The notes under the pieces are model-generated. The model was not told the DNA's origin. It did not search any database and saw only the letters and a program-made list of their open reading frames with translations. Source: Catenulispora sp. MAP5-51 (lineage in GTDB: Bacteria > Actinomycetota > Actinomycetes > Streptomycetales > Catenulisporaceae). Taken from it: DNA of 64,000 bases. How positions within the stretch are numbered: position 1 is the stretch's first letter; each line of letters opens with the position of its first letter. The translations under genes were made by a program, and so were the position numbers. The stretch is from NCBI RefSeq assembly GCF_041261205.1, contig NZ_JBGCCH010000012.1, positions 62,001 to 126,000 on the forward strand. The letters are read 5' to 3'. Of the stretch, positions 45,118 to 53,730 are shown piece after piece.

Positions 45118-45260
45118 AGACCGGGGCGCCTTCTGCTCACTCGTCGCTTGTCATGCCAGAGCCTTGCGTGGGGGGGGACACGGACGGCACGCAACCGTAC
45201 GCGACGCGCTGCACACTACACGATCGTATGGTCGGTAGAGAATCAGCGAACGTATGAAAA

Positions 45261-45280
45261 GGCCTGGACCCGTCCAGGCC
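45261..45280. repeat. Perfect 9-bp-arm palindrome in a divergent gap
   Basis: GGCCTGGAC, CC, GTCCAGGCC. It lies between the divergent binding-protein and exonuclease genes, so it is unlikely to be a terminator. Operator or leader hairpin are both possible. Confidence 0.6.
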
Positions 45281-45344
45281 CAAACATCCGTGCGGGAGCG
45301 ATCCGGCAGGTGAGCCAGTCGGTGACGACCTCTAGGATCAGTCC

Positions 45345-46289
45345 ATGGCGAAGAACCCGGAGCGCCTGATGGTGCTCGACACCCCGACGCTGTACTTCCG
45401 CGCCTTCTTCGGCGTCCCCGACACGATCCGCTCGCCCGACGGAATGCCGGTGAACGCAGTGCGCGGCACCCTGGACTTCGTCAGCCACCTGATCGCCACC
45501 TACAAGCCGGACCGTCTGGTGGCCTGCTTCGACGCGGACTGGCGCCCGGCCTTCCGGGTGGAGGCGATCCCGTCGTACAAGGCGCACCGGGTCCTGGAGG
45601 AGGCACCGGAGGGCGTGGACGTCGAGGAGGTCCCGGACATCCTGACCCCGCAGGTGCCGGTGATCGAGGCGGCCCTGGACGCGCTCGGCATCGCGCGCGC
45701 CGAAGCCCCCGGCTTCGAGGCCGACGACGTCCTGGCGACGCTGGCCGAGCGCTGGAGCGCCGGCGGCCACGGCCCGGTCGACGTGGTGACCATGGACCGC
45801 GACCTGTACCAGATGGTCGAAGACGCCCGCGGCATCCGGGTCCTGAACATCGGCAAGGGCGTGACCAAGCTCGAGGTGGTCACCGACGACACGCTGCGCG
45901 AGAAGTACGGCATCACCGGCGGGGAGTACGCGGACTTCGCGGCGCTGCGCGGCGACCCGAGCGACGGCCTGCCGGGGGTGGCGGGCATCGGTGAGAAGAC
46001 CGCGGCGGCGCTGATCTCGCAGTACGGCGACCTGGCGGGGGTCCGCGCGGCGGCCGGCGACCCGGCCTCGGCGCTCAAGCCCGCCCAGCGCAAGCGCATC
46101 ATCGAGGCCGCCGGCTACCTGGACGCGGCCCCGACGGTGGTGCGGGTGGCGCGCGACGCCCCGGTCGCCGAGCACGACGACCTGCTCCCCCGGGAGCCGA
46201 AGGACGCGGTCATGGCGGAGATGCTGGCGGAGAAGTTCGGGCTGAAGGGCGCCGTCGCCCGGCTGACGAAGGTCATGGCCGAGCGGTAG
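45345..46289 (+). CDS. 5'-3' exonuclease, PolA-N/flap-type
   Basis: 314 residues. LMVLDTPTLYFRAFFG, VACFDADWRPAFR, EADDVLATLA, VTMDRDLYQMV and the helix-hairpin-helix GDPSDGLPGVAGIGEKTAAALI line up with the nuclease domain of DNA polymerase I (acidic metal ligands kept). It is a free-standing nuclease of the type found in actinobacteria, for primer or flap removal. TAGGAT ends 6 bases before the ATG, so the mRNA should be leaderless. Confidence 0.92.
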   Translation: MAKNPERLMVLDTPTLYFRAFFGVPDTIRSPDGMPVNAVRGTLDFVSHLIATYKPDRLVACFDADWRPAFRVEAIPSYKAHRVLEEAPEGVDVEEVPDILTPQVPVIEAALDALGIARAEAPGFEADDVLATLAERWSAGGHGPVDVVTMDRDLYQMVEDARGIRVLNIGKGVTKLEVVTDDTLREKYGITGGEYADFAALRGDPSDGLPGVAGIGEKTAAALISQYGDLAGVRAAAGDPASALKPAQRKRIIEAAGYLDAAPTVVRVARDAPVAEHDDLLPREPKDAVMAEMLAEKFGLKGAVARLTKVMAER

Positions 46290-46298
46290 AGACCGGCC

Positions 46299-46326
46299 GG
46301 GCTGCGGCGCGCCTGCGCCGCAGCCC
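46299..46326. terminator. Bidirectional terminator after the exonuclease gene
   Basis: Perfect 12-bp stem GGGCTGCGGCGC / GCGCCGCAGCCC with loop GCCT, ten bases past the stop, between convergent genes. Confidence 0.9.
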
Positions 46327-46330
46327 CCAC

Positions 46331-46425
46331 GCTCAGTTGCTCAACTCATCCTCAGCTGCTCAACCCGCGCTCAGCTGCTCGACTCGTGCTCAGCTGCTCA
46401 ATCCGCGCTCAGCTGTTCATCATCG
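46331..46425. repeat. Five tandem ~19-bp repeats running into the helicase stop codon
   Basis: Unit GCTCAGCTGCTCAACCCGC, with 1-4 changes per copy and one copy of 18 and one of 20 bases. The last copy codes the final residues and the TGA of the helicase gene, so the array grew from that end. Each unit holds CAGCTG. Confidence 0.85.
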
Positions 46426-49279
46426 AGTAGGCGACCACGCCGCGCCGCAGCCCGTCGATGGCCTCCTGCGCGGCGGTGCGCACCGTGCTCGCCCTGCCCC
46501 CGGTCGCCGTCAGCTCGGCGGCCGCGTTGGCCACCTGCCCCAGCAGGTCGATCAGCTGCTTGCACCAGCGCACGAAGTCGCCCGCGGGCATCTCCACATC
46601 CCACAGGACCTCCTCCAGCGCCTTGCCGGACGCCCAGTGGAAGGCCGGCAGCGCGAACCCGAGATCCGGCTCCCGCTGGAACTCCAGATGGTGGTCCGTC
46701 TCCAGCTCCTCCAGCTTGGCCCACAGCCGCACCATCTCGTCGAGCGTCTGGGGGACCGCGCCTCCGGGGAGCCTGGGCGGGCCCGCGTCGTCGGCCCGCC
46801 GCGCCTCGTACACCAGCGCCGACACGCAGGCCGCGAGCTCGGGCGGGGTCAGCCCCTCCCAGAGCCCGGCGCGCAGGGTCTCGGCGGTCAGCAGGTCCAG
46901 CTCCGTGTAGAGCCGCCCGAGCCGCTTGCCGATGGGCGTGACCTGGTCGCCGTCCAGGTACCCGAGCTGCTCCAGCAGCCCGCAGACCCGGTCGAAGACC
47001 CTGGCGATGCTGTTCGTACGCCCGGCGACGCGCTTCTCCAGCTGCTTGGTCTCGCGGTCCAGCTTGTGGTACCGCTCGGCCCAGCGCGCGTGGTCCTCGC
47101 GGTCCTGGCAGCCGTGGCAGGGGTGCGCGCGGATCGCCTTGCGCAGATTGCTGATCTCGGTGTCGTCGACGGCCCCCGAGCGATAGCGGGTCTTGCGATA
47201 CGGCGGGATCTCCTTGTCCCCCGCCTTGCTGCGCAGGACGGCGGCCAGGTCCTTGCGGGACTGCGGCGACTTGGCGTTGAAGGACTTCGGGATGCGCATG
47301 TGGTCCAGCGCCTCGGCCGGGCTGGGGAAGTCCGTGAGCGAGAGCCGCACCACCTGCCGGTCCACCGTCAGCACCACCGGGCGCGGTCCGTCGCCGGTGA
47401 CCTGCTTCGGGCGGCCCGCGGTGGCGGCCGGTATCCCCGGGTCCAGGACCACGGCCACGCCGGCGCGCTTGCCGGCCGGCACCACGATGATGTCGCCGGG
47501 CTGGAGCTTCTCCAGGGACTCCAGCGCGGCGGCGGCGCGGTTCGCAGCGCCCTGCCGCGACAGGTCGGCCTCGCGCTCGGAGAGCCGGCGGCGCAGCCCC
47601 ATGTACTCCTCGAAGTCGCCCAGGTGGCAGGTTATGGCCTCGGAGTAGCCGTCGAGTGCGTTCGTGTTCTTGCGCACCTGGCGGGTCAGGCCGACCACGG
47701 CCTGGTCGGCCTGGTACTGCGCGAAGGAGGTCTCCAGCAGGTTGCGCGCGCGCTCGGCGCCGAACTGGCCGACCAGGTTGACCGCCATGTTGTAGGACGG
47801 CTTGAACGAGCTGCGCAGCGGGTAGGTCCGGGTCCCGGCCAGCCCGGCCAGCGCCTTGACGTCCAGGTCGGGCCGGTACAGCACGACCGCGTGGCCCTCG
47901 ATGTCGATCCCGCGCCGGCCCGCGCGCCCGGTGAGCTGCGTGTACTCCCCGGCGGTCAGGTCGACGTGGTTCTCACCGTTCCACTTGGTCAGCGCCTCCA
48001 TCACCACGGTGCGCGCCGGCATGTTGATGCCCAGCGCCAGCGTCTCGGTCGCGAACACCGCCTTGACCAGGCCCTGGACGAACAGCTCCTCGACGATCTC
48101 CTTGAACGTCGGCAGCATGCCCGCGTGGTGGGCCGCGACGCCCCGCTGCAGGCCGTCGAACCAGTCGTGGAAGCCCAGGACGTTGAGATCCTCCGAGGGG
48201 ATCCGGCCGGTCCGCTCCAGCACGTGCGCCTTGACCCGGGCGCGCTCGTCGGCGTTCAGCAGCCTGACACCGGCGTGCAGGAACTGCTGCACCGCCGCGT
48301 CGCAGCCGGCCCGGCTGAAGATGAAGGTGATGGCCGGCAGCAGGCCCTCGGTGTCCAGCTTCTCGATGACGTCCACGCGGCTGGGCACCCAGCCGCCGCG
48401 GCCGCGGCGCTGGTTCCGGCCGCGCTGGCCGCGGTTGCCGCCCGCGCCCCCGCCGCCGCGCGGGCCGCCCCGCTTGACTCTGCCACTCGAAAACCCCGAC
48501 TCCGAGCTTTCGCGGTTCAGCCGCACCAACTCGGGGTTGACGCGCAGCTCGCGGGCCGCGGAGATGCCGCCCTGGCCGTTGGCCCCGGGCATCGCCTCGC
48601 CGTCGGCGCCGTTGGCGAACAGGTCGAACATCCGCCGGCCGGACAGCACGTGCTGCCACAACGGCACCGGACGGTGCTCCCAGACGATGGACTTGGTGTC
48701 GCCGCGCACGGTGCGCAGCCAGCCGGCGAACTCCTCGACGTTCGACACCGTCGCCGACAGCGCCACCAGGCGCACCGACTCCGGCAGGTGGATGATGACC
48801 TCTTCCCAGACCGCGCCGCGGAAGCGGTCGGCGAGGTAGTGGACCTCGTCCATGACGACGTAGCCGAGCCCGGACAGCGTCCCGGAGCCGGCGTAGAGCA
48901 TGTTGCGCAGGACCTCGGTCGTCATCACGACGATCGAGGCCTCGCCGTTGACCGTGTTGTCGCCGGTCAGCAGGCCGACGTTGGCGGCGCCGTGCCGGGC
49001 CACCAGGTCGGAGTACTTCTGGTTGGACAGCGCCTTGATCGGGGTGGTGTAGAAGCATTTGACGCCCTGCGCGAGGGCGAGGTGGACGGCGAACTCCCCC
49101 ACGACGGTCTTGCCCGACCCGGTCGGGGCGGCGACCAGGACGCTGTCCCCGGCCTCCAGCGCTCGGCAGCCCTCGATCTGGAACCCGTCGAGATCGAAGT
49201 CGTAGCCGCCGCGGAAGCGCTGGAACTCGGAGAGGGCAGGCACATCGGGAGCCCGCAGGGGCTCAGCGGGCGATGACAT
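46409..49279 (-). CDS. helY: Ski2/Mtr4-like DEAD-box RNA helicase (HelY)
   Basis: 956 residues. Walker A APTGSGKT (about 50-57), TTPIKALSNQ, DEVH box MDEVHYLAD, LSATVSN, and TGRAGRRGID in the second RecA domain; the C-terminal DSHCT-type domain follows. An unusual RGG-rich insert (about 265-300, GGPRGGGGAGGNRGQRGRNQ) may bind RNA. HelY is thought to act in RNA turnover. TAGGGT ends 6 bases before the ATG. Tandem repeats reach into the stop codon. Confidence 0.93.
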   Translation of the reverse strand: MSSPAEPLRAPDVPALSEFQRFRGGYDFDLDGFQIEGCRALEAGDSVLVAAPTGSGKTVVGEFAVHLALAQGVKCFYTTPIKALSNQKYSDLVARHGAANVGLLTGDNTVNGEASIVVMTTEVLRNMLYAGSGTLSGLGYVVMDEVHYLADRFRGAVWEEVIIHLPESVRLVALSATVSNVEEFAGWLRTVRGDTKSIVWEHRPVPLWQHVLSGRRMFDLFANGADGEAMPGANGQGGISAARELRVNPELVRLNRESSESGFSSGRVKRGGPRGGGGAGGNRGQRGRNQRRGRGGWVPSRVDVIEKLDTEGLLPAITFIFSRAGCDAAVQQFLHAGVRLLNADERARVKAHVLERTGRIPSEDLNVLGFHDWFDGLQRGVAAHHAGMLPTFKEIVEELFVQGLVKAVFATETLALGINMPARTVVMEALTKWNGENHVDLTAGEYTQLTGRAGRRGIDIEGHAVVLYRPDLDVKALAGLAGTRTYPLRSSFKPSYNMAVNLVGQFGAERARNLLETSFAQYQADQAVVGLTRQVRKNTNALDGYSEAITCHLGDFEEYMGLRRRLSEREADLSRQGAANRAAAALESLEKLQPGDIIVVPAGKRAGVAVVLDPGIPAATAGRPKQVTGDGPRPVVLTVDRQVVRLSLTDFPSPAEALDHMRIPKSFNAKSPQSRKDLAAVLRSKAGDKEIPPYRKTRYRSGAVDDTEISNLRKAIRAHPCHGCQDREDHARWAERYHKLDRETKQLEKRVAGRTNSIARVFDRVCGLLEQLGYLDGDQVTPIGKRLGRLYTELDLLTAETLRAGLWEGLTPPELAACVSALVYEARRADDAGPPRLPGGAVPQTLDEMVRLWAKLEELETDHHLEFQREPDLGFALPAFHWASGKALEEVLWDVEMPAGDFVRWCKQLIDLLGQVANAAAELTATGGRASTVRTAAQEAIDGLRRGVVAYSMMNS

Positions 49280-49359
49280 GCCTCCACCCTAACCTCAAGC
49301 TTGATCGCTGCGCCTCAGGTTTGCGGGGAGGCCCTTTCGGTGCTGTCCCCGCAGGTCTG

Positions 49360-49403
49360 GCGTTCCTGTTCCGCGGGGCTCGCGTTCCTGTTCCGCGGGA
49401 CTC
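49360..49403. repeat. Two tandem 22-bp repeats
   Basis: GCGTTCCTGTTCCGCGGGGCTC is followed at once by the same 22 bases with one change (G to A). They lie in the gap between the lipid-kinase-like and helicase genes; no function is evident. Confidence 0.8.
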
Positions 49404-49426
49404 GCGGCGCAGGTGGCTCAAGTCGT

Positions 49427-50389
49427 TCAGGCGGCGGAGGGCACCTGGGTCGCCGGGGCCGGCCGGAACACCCGCAGCGCGCCCGGCAGCGTCCGCAGCG
49501 TCACCGGCAGCGCGCCGATCCGCTCGCCGTCGGCCCAGCAGCTGACGTTCTCGGCGTGCAGCTCGACCTCGGCCGCGTGGTGGACGTCCACCTTGGGGTG
49601 GTTCACGTGCCGGCCGGAGAAGACCTTGGGGAAGATCGTCAGCAGCGTCGGCTTGGAGATCCTGCGGACCGCGGTGAGCTGGAAGCGGCCGTCGTCCATG
49701 CGCGCCTCGGGGCAGACCAGCATGCCGCCGCCGTAGGAGGGGCCGTTGCCGACCGCGACCAGCATGCACTCGGCGTCCACGCTCGTGCCGTCCAGCACGA
49801 TCCGGAAGGCCGGCGCCTTGAAGCGCGGCAGCTCCAGCAGCATCGCCAGGTCGTAGCGGCGCTTGCCGCGCGGCCAGCTCATCTGGTTGGCGCGGTCGTT
49901 GACCTTGGAGTCCAGGCCGCAGGCCAGCACGGTGGCGAAGCGGCGGACCACCTCGGCGGAGGTGCCGGTGCCGACCGTGGCCTCGCCGAGGTCGATCTCG
50001 CCGACCTGGCCGGCGGCGATCACTTGGGCCGCGGCCTCCGGGTCCTTCAGCGGGATGCCCAGGCTGCGCGCGGTGTCGTTGCCGGTACCCGCCGGGATGA
50101 CGCCGAGGACGCGCTCGGGCTCGGCGGTCAGCAGCCGCAGCCCGGCCGAGACCATGCCGTCGCCGCCGACCACGACCAGCGCGGCGTCGGGGTCCTTCAG
50201 CAGGGCGTCGGCGGCACGCTGTTCGCCGTCGAAGGCGTCGCGGCCGACGATGTCGGTCACCTGGATCCCGGCGGCGCGCAGCGCGGCGACGGCGCGCCGG
50301 CCGGCCTCGGCCCCCGCGCCCTTGGCGGACGTGGGGTTGATCAAGGCGACGACGTGGTCGGGTCTGTGTTGGTTGAGACTGCTCGGCAC
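49427..50389 (-). CDS. Diacylglycerol/lipid kinase family protein
   Basis: 320 residues. VVALINPTSAKGAG opens the catalytic domain; VVGGDGMVSAGL is the nucleotide-binding GGDG motif with Met in place of the usual Thr; IPAGTGNDTARSLG follows. The C-terminal beta domain ends ADGERIGALPV. It should phosphorylate a lipid at the membrane; the substrate is not clear. TAACGT ends 6 bases before GTG 50389. Confidence 0.92.
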   Translation of the reverse strand: MPSSLNQHRPDHVVALINPTSAKGAGAEAGRRAVAALRAAGIQVTDIVGRDAFDGEQRAADALLKDPDAALVVVGGDGMVSAGLRLLTAEPERVLGVIPAGTGNDTARSLGIPLKDPEAAAQVIAAGQVGEIDLGEATVGTGTSAEVVRRFATVLACGLDSKVNDRANQMSWPRGKRRYDLAMLLELPRFKAPAFRIVLDGTSVDAECMLVAVGNGPSYGGGMLVCPEARMDDGRFQLTAVRRISKPTLLTIFPKVFSGRHVNHPKVDVHHAAEVELHAENVSCWADGERIGALPVTLRTLPGALRVFRPAPATQVPSAA

Positions 50390-50479
50390 GCGCAGACGTT
50401 AGCAGCGCGCGCCCTCCCGCGTCATGGCGGCGTGACCGGCGCGTTATCGCGGGTCGTCGCCGGTCGTCGCCGCGCTGCC

Positions 50480-51457
50480 TCAGGTGAGGTCGTCGTAGTC
50501 GTCGTCGAAGCTGCGCCGGACCTGCTCCACGGGGCGCGCCTGCTCGACCGGGACCGGGCTCAGGTCGAGGTCGGAGGCCTCATCCGGGGAGACGTAGGCC
50601 GCGGCGGCGCGGGCGGCGCGGCGCTTGTCGTTCAGGACCGCGATGCCGATGGCACTGTAGTAGAGCAGACACATCGGCGCGGCCAGGGCGGTCATGCCCA
50701 GCGGCTCGCCGGTGGGGACCGCGGCGGCGGCGAAGATGAAGATGCCGAAGGTGACGTAGCGCCAGGACTTCTTCAGGCGTACGGCGGACAGCACGCCCGC
50801 GAAGTTCAGGGCGACGACGATCAGCGGAACCTCGAAGGAGGCCCCGAAGATCAGCACCATCCGCAGGAAGAAGCTGACGAACTGCTCGAACGGCACATTG
50901 GTGACGGTGGTGTCCGGGTTGAAGCCCAGCAGGACGCTCATCACCGTGGGGAAGATGAAGAAGCACAGCCACGCGCCGGCGACGAACAGCGGCACGCCGG
51001 CGGCGACGAAGCCCAGGGAGTACTTCTTCTCGTTCCGGTGCAGGCCCGGCGCGATGAACGCCCACAGCTGGTACAGCCACACCGGGCTGGACAGCAGCAT
51101 GCCGAACATCAGCGAGACCTTGAGGCTGATCGCCAGGCCCGAGGTCGGCCCGGTGACCGACAGCGCGTGGTTGGGGCACGGGGCGGCGGGGTCGTACACC
51201 GTGCCGCCGATGCCGTGCACGCTCTTGATGTGGCAGATCGGGTCGGACAGCAGGTTGATGGCCCAGGTGTGGAGCAGCCAGCCGACCACCGCGCCGAGCG
51301 CGATGGCCACCGAGGCGCGGAACAGCCGGGTGCGCAGCTCGCGGATGTGGTCGCCGAGCGGCATCCGCCCCTCGGGGTCCTTGGGGACCTTGACGATCTT
51401 CGGCGGCTTGCTCTTGCCCTTGGGCCGGGTCCCGTTGGCGCTGGCCTGCGTGGTCAT
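50480..51457 (-). CDS. tatC: Twin-arginine translocase subunit TatC
   Basis: 325 residues, six membrane helices. MPLGDHIRELRTRLFRA (core DHIRELRTRL) is the conserved cytoplasmic N-terminus that binds the twin-Arg signal; GPTSGLAISLKVSLMFG and YQLWAFIAPGLHRNEKKY are standard. The C-terminal tail of ~60 acidic and Pro-rich residues is longer than in E. coli. It is 16 bases after tatA in the same operon. No tatB was seen. Confidence 0.95.
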   Translation of the reverse strand: MTTQASANGTRPKGKSKPPKIVKVPKDPEGRMPLGDHIRELRTRLFRASVAIALGAVVGWLLHTWAINLLSDPICHIKSVHGIGGTVYDPAAPCPNHALSVTGPTSGLAISLKVSLMFGMLLSSPVWLYQLWAFIAPGLHRNEKKYSLGFVAAGVPLFVAGAWLCFFIFPTVMSVLLGFNPDTTVTNVPFEQFVSFFLRMVLIFGASFEVPLIVVALNFAGVLSAVRLKKSWRYVTFGIFIFAAAAVPTGEPLGMTALAAPMCLLYYSAIGIAVLNDKRRAARAAAAYVSPDEASDLDLSPVPVEQARPVEQVRRSFDDDYDDLT

Positions 51458-51473
51458 GGTGTCGGGGGTCCGT

Positions 51474-51698
51474 TCAGTTCTGGGCGTTGTCGGCGCGCTG
51501 GGCGCCGCCGTCGACGATCGAGCCGGGGATCACCTTGGCCTCGGGCAGCTCCACGTCGTCCGCGGCGGCCTGCATCTCGGACTTCATGATCCGCGCCGAC
51601 TTGCGGACGTTGCGCACCGAATCGGGCAGCCGGTTGCGCCCGAACAGCGCCCACGCGACCAGCACGATCAAACCGATCTCGATCAGCCTCTCGAACAC
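51474..51698 (-). CDS. tatA: Twin-arginine translocase subunit TatA
   Basis: 74 residues. One N-terminal helix (LIEIGLIVLVAWALFG) with the FG hinge, then the amphipathic helix RLPDSVRNVRKSARIMKSEM. Shorter and less charged at the tail than most TatA. AAGGGGG precedes the GTG start. The gene lies directly before tatC and within the conserved paf-tat neighbourhood. Confidence 0.9.
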   Translation of the reverse strand: MFERLIEIGLIVLVAWALFGRNRLPDSVRNVRKSARIMKSEMQAAADDVELPEAKVIPGSIVDGGAQRADNAQN

Positions 51699-51773
51699 GG
51701 GCCGACCCCCTTCACTGCGACGAGCCCCCGGCGGGCGGGCGTCACGGACACGTACACGGGCACGATGCGAAGA

Positions 51774-51983
51774 CTAATCGTGCTGGGCCCGTGCCCGCAT
51801 CGCCTTGACGCCCTCCATTTCCTGAACACCGCGCAATGTCTGACTCGCGTCGTTCAGAACGGTGGTGGTCGTCTTCAGCTCCCGGATCAGCCCCTTGGCC
51901 GCGGCGAACACCCGCAGGCCGAAGGCGGCGGTGATCACCAGGGCGAGGACGGCGGTGATCGCGATCAGCAGGACCCAGTACAT
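51774..51983 (-). CDS. Small single-helix membrane protein
   Basis: 69 residues: helix MYWVLLIAITAVLALVITAA, then an amphipathic, mostly helical tail (LIRELKTTTTVLNDASQTL). TATAGT ends 7 bases before the ATG, fixing the start; longer frames upstream lie inside the zinc-ribbon gene. Its place before tatA suggests a membrane role; no family recognised. Confidence 0.78.
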   Translation of the reverse strand: MYWVLLIAITAVLALVITAAFGLRVFAAAKGLIRELKTTTTVLNDASQTLRGVQEMEGVKAMRARAQHD

Positions 51984-51991
51984 GCCAGAAA

Positions 51992-52762
51992 CTATAGAGC
52001 CTGGCCGGGCCCGCGACGCAGGGCCAGGGTGGCCACCCCGGAGGATTTCAGAATCGCGGCCAACTCCGGCCCGGCCGGCCGCCGCACCCGGGCCCCGCAC
52101 GCGGGGCAGGTGAACAGGTAGCGGTTGGCCTCGGCCCCGTCGCCGGTCTCGACGAAACGCAGGTCGGAGACGGCAACGTACTGAGGTCCGCAATCCGGAC
52201 ACCGCACCCGGAAGTCGGCGACGGCGGGGGCCTCGGACGGCGGGGCCGGTGCCGGGCGCGCCGGCCCGGAGCTGTCGGCGTTACGGACCGCGACGGATTC
52301 GACACCGATCGCAGCCAGCGCGTCGGAGAGGTCTGCCAGGCCGCCGGTCAGGGCCCGGAGACGGACGCGGCCGTCGGGTTCGGGTTCGGGGGTGGGGGCG
52401 GCAGCAGGCTCGACGGCGGCAGGCTCGGCGGCTTCGGCGGGCGCGCTCGCGGCAGCAGGCTCGGCGAGCGGGCTGGCAGCCGACACCTCGCGCAATGCGG
52501 CGGGCGCGCCGACAGCGCCGGGCTCCTCACCGCCATCCGCCTGCTCGGCCCCCGCGTCGAACCAGTCCGACTCCCCCGCCGCCGCCTCGTCCGGCCGCGG
52601 CAGGTGCCCGAAGGCCTCGGCGACCGGTCGGGGCGCGCGCGGCGCCGATCCGGGGTCCGACGCCGGTGCCGATTCTGCTTCCGGTTCTGATTCCGGTGCC
52701 GAGGGGCCGCCGAACCAGTCGCTCGTGTCGCGCGTGTCGGGCGGGTCGCCCGCTTCGCTCAC
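51992..52762 (-). CDS. Disordered protein with C-terminal zinc ribbon
   Basis: 256 residues. The first ~170 are Pro/Glu/Ala-rich with SDWFGG and SDWFDAG motifs. The C-terminal ~75 hold CPDCG and CPACG, a CxxC pair set as in zinc ribbons (FVETGDGAEANRYLFTCPACGARV). The GTG start overlaps the pafC stop (GTGA), so it is coupled to the paf genes. Function unknown. Confidence 0.8.
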   Translation of the reverse strand: MSEAGDPPDTRDTSDWFGGPSAPESEPEAESAPASDPGSAPRAPRPVAEAFGHLPRPDEAAAGESDWFDAGAEQADGGEEPGAVGAPAALREVSAASPLAEPAAASAPAEAAEPAAVEPAAAPTPEPEPDGRVRLRALTGGLADLSDALAAIGVESVAVRNADSSGPARPAPAPPSEAPAVADFRVRCPDCGPQYVAVSDLRFVETGDGAEANRYLFTCPACGARVRRPAGPELAAILKSSGVATLALRRGPGQAL

Positions 52763-53730
52763 GCCGGGACCTCGGTGTCGCCGTACAGGGCCAGCGCCTC
52801 GGCGGCGCTCTTGCGGACCTGGTCGGCCAGGGCCGGGGGGTCCACTATGCGGCCGTCGGCGCCCAGGCGGAGGACCAGGCGCAGGATGCGACCCTGGTCG
52901 GGGGCTCGCAGGGCGATGCGCAGGCCGCCTTCGGGGAGTTCCTCCACGCCTTCGTTCGGGTAGTTCTCGGCGACCCAGCGGGCGTGGCGGGTGACCTCCA
53001 GGGTGACCAGGGGGTCGTCCGCGGCCGGGCGGAGGACGCCGTCGTCGAGGTCCTGCGGTTCGGCGGACTCCGGGATCTCGGCGGCGATGTCCAGGACGTC
53101 GATGGCCACTATGCGCGACAGGCGGAAGACGCGGACCGCCTCGCTGCGGCGGCACCAGCCCTCCAGGTAGGCGTGGCCGTCGGAGAGGATCACGCGCATC
53201 GGGTCCACGTCGCGCTCGGTGACCTGGTCGCGGGACGGGACGAAGTACTCCAGGCGCAGGCGGCGGCCGGTGTCCAGGGCCTGGCGGATGCGGTCCAGGA
53301 CGGTGGCGCGCGCCTCGAAGGCGACGGTCACGCGCTGGGAGGCCTCCGCGCCGCGCTCGCCGGCCGCCTCCTCCAGCTTGGCGATGGCGCGCAGCAGGGC
53401 GTCGCGGTCGGCGACTCCGGGCAGCTGCGCCAGCGCGCGCAGGGCGACCAGCAGGGCCACCGCCTCGCGGACCGAGAAGCGCAGCGGGCGCACGATGGCC
53501 TCGGCGTTCTCCAGGTGGATGGTGCCGCCCTCGCCGATGTGGGCCTCCATCAGGTCGTCCGGCAGACCGCCGGGCAACCCGCACATCCACAGCGTCTCCA
53601 GGTCCTTGCGCAGCTGCTTCTCGGAGACGTTGAACTCGCCGGCCACCTCGGTCAGCTTCGCGCCCTCGTGCTCCAGCAGGTAGGGCACCAGGTTCAACAG
53701 CCGGCGGACCTGCGCCGCGGCGCCGCTCAT
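52759..53730 (-). CDS. pafC: WYL-domain regulator PafC
   Basis: 323 residues. N-terminal winged helix (MSGAAAQVRRLLNLVPYLLEHEGAKLTEVAGEFNVSEKQLRKDL, core TEVAGEFNVSEKQLRKDL), a WYL domain (about 145-230, YFVPSRDQVTERDVDPMRV, AYLEGWCRRSEAVRVFRLSRI; cores quoted short) and a WCX tail. With PafB it forms a DNA-damage activator in mycobacteria. ATG 53730 overlaps the pafB stop (ATGA), ensuring equal output. Confidence 0.94.
   Translation of the reverse strand: MSGAAAQVRRLLNLVPYLLEHEGAKLTEVAGEFNVSEKQLRKDLETLWMCGLPGGLPDDLMEAHIGEGGTIHLENAEAIVRPLRFSVREAVALLVALRALAQLPGVADRDALLRAIAKLEEAAGERGAEASQRVTVAFEARATVLDRIRQALDTGRRLRLEYFVPSRDQVTERDVDPMRVILSDGHAYLEGWCRRSEAVRVFRLSRIVAIDVLDIAAEIPESAEPQDLDDGVLRPAADDPLVTLEVTRHARWVAENYPNEGVEELPEGGLRIALRAPDQGRILRLVLRLGADGRIVDPPALADQVRKSAAEALALYGDTEVPA

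Noticed and set aside
45261-45280. Terminator
   Set aside because: It lies between divergent gene starts, with no upstream gene end on either strand to serve.
46337-49276. 979-codon plus-strand frame opposite helY
   Set aside because: Antisense shadow of a helicase with every motif intact on the minus strand.
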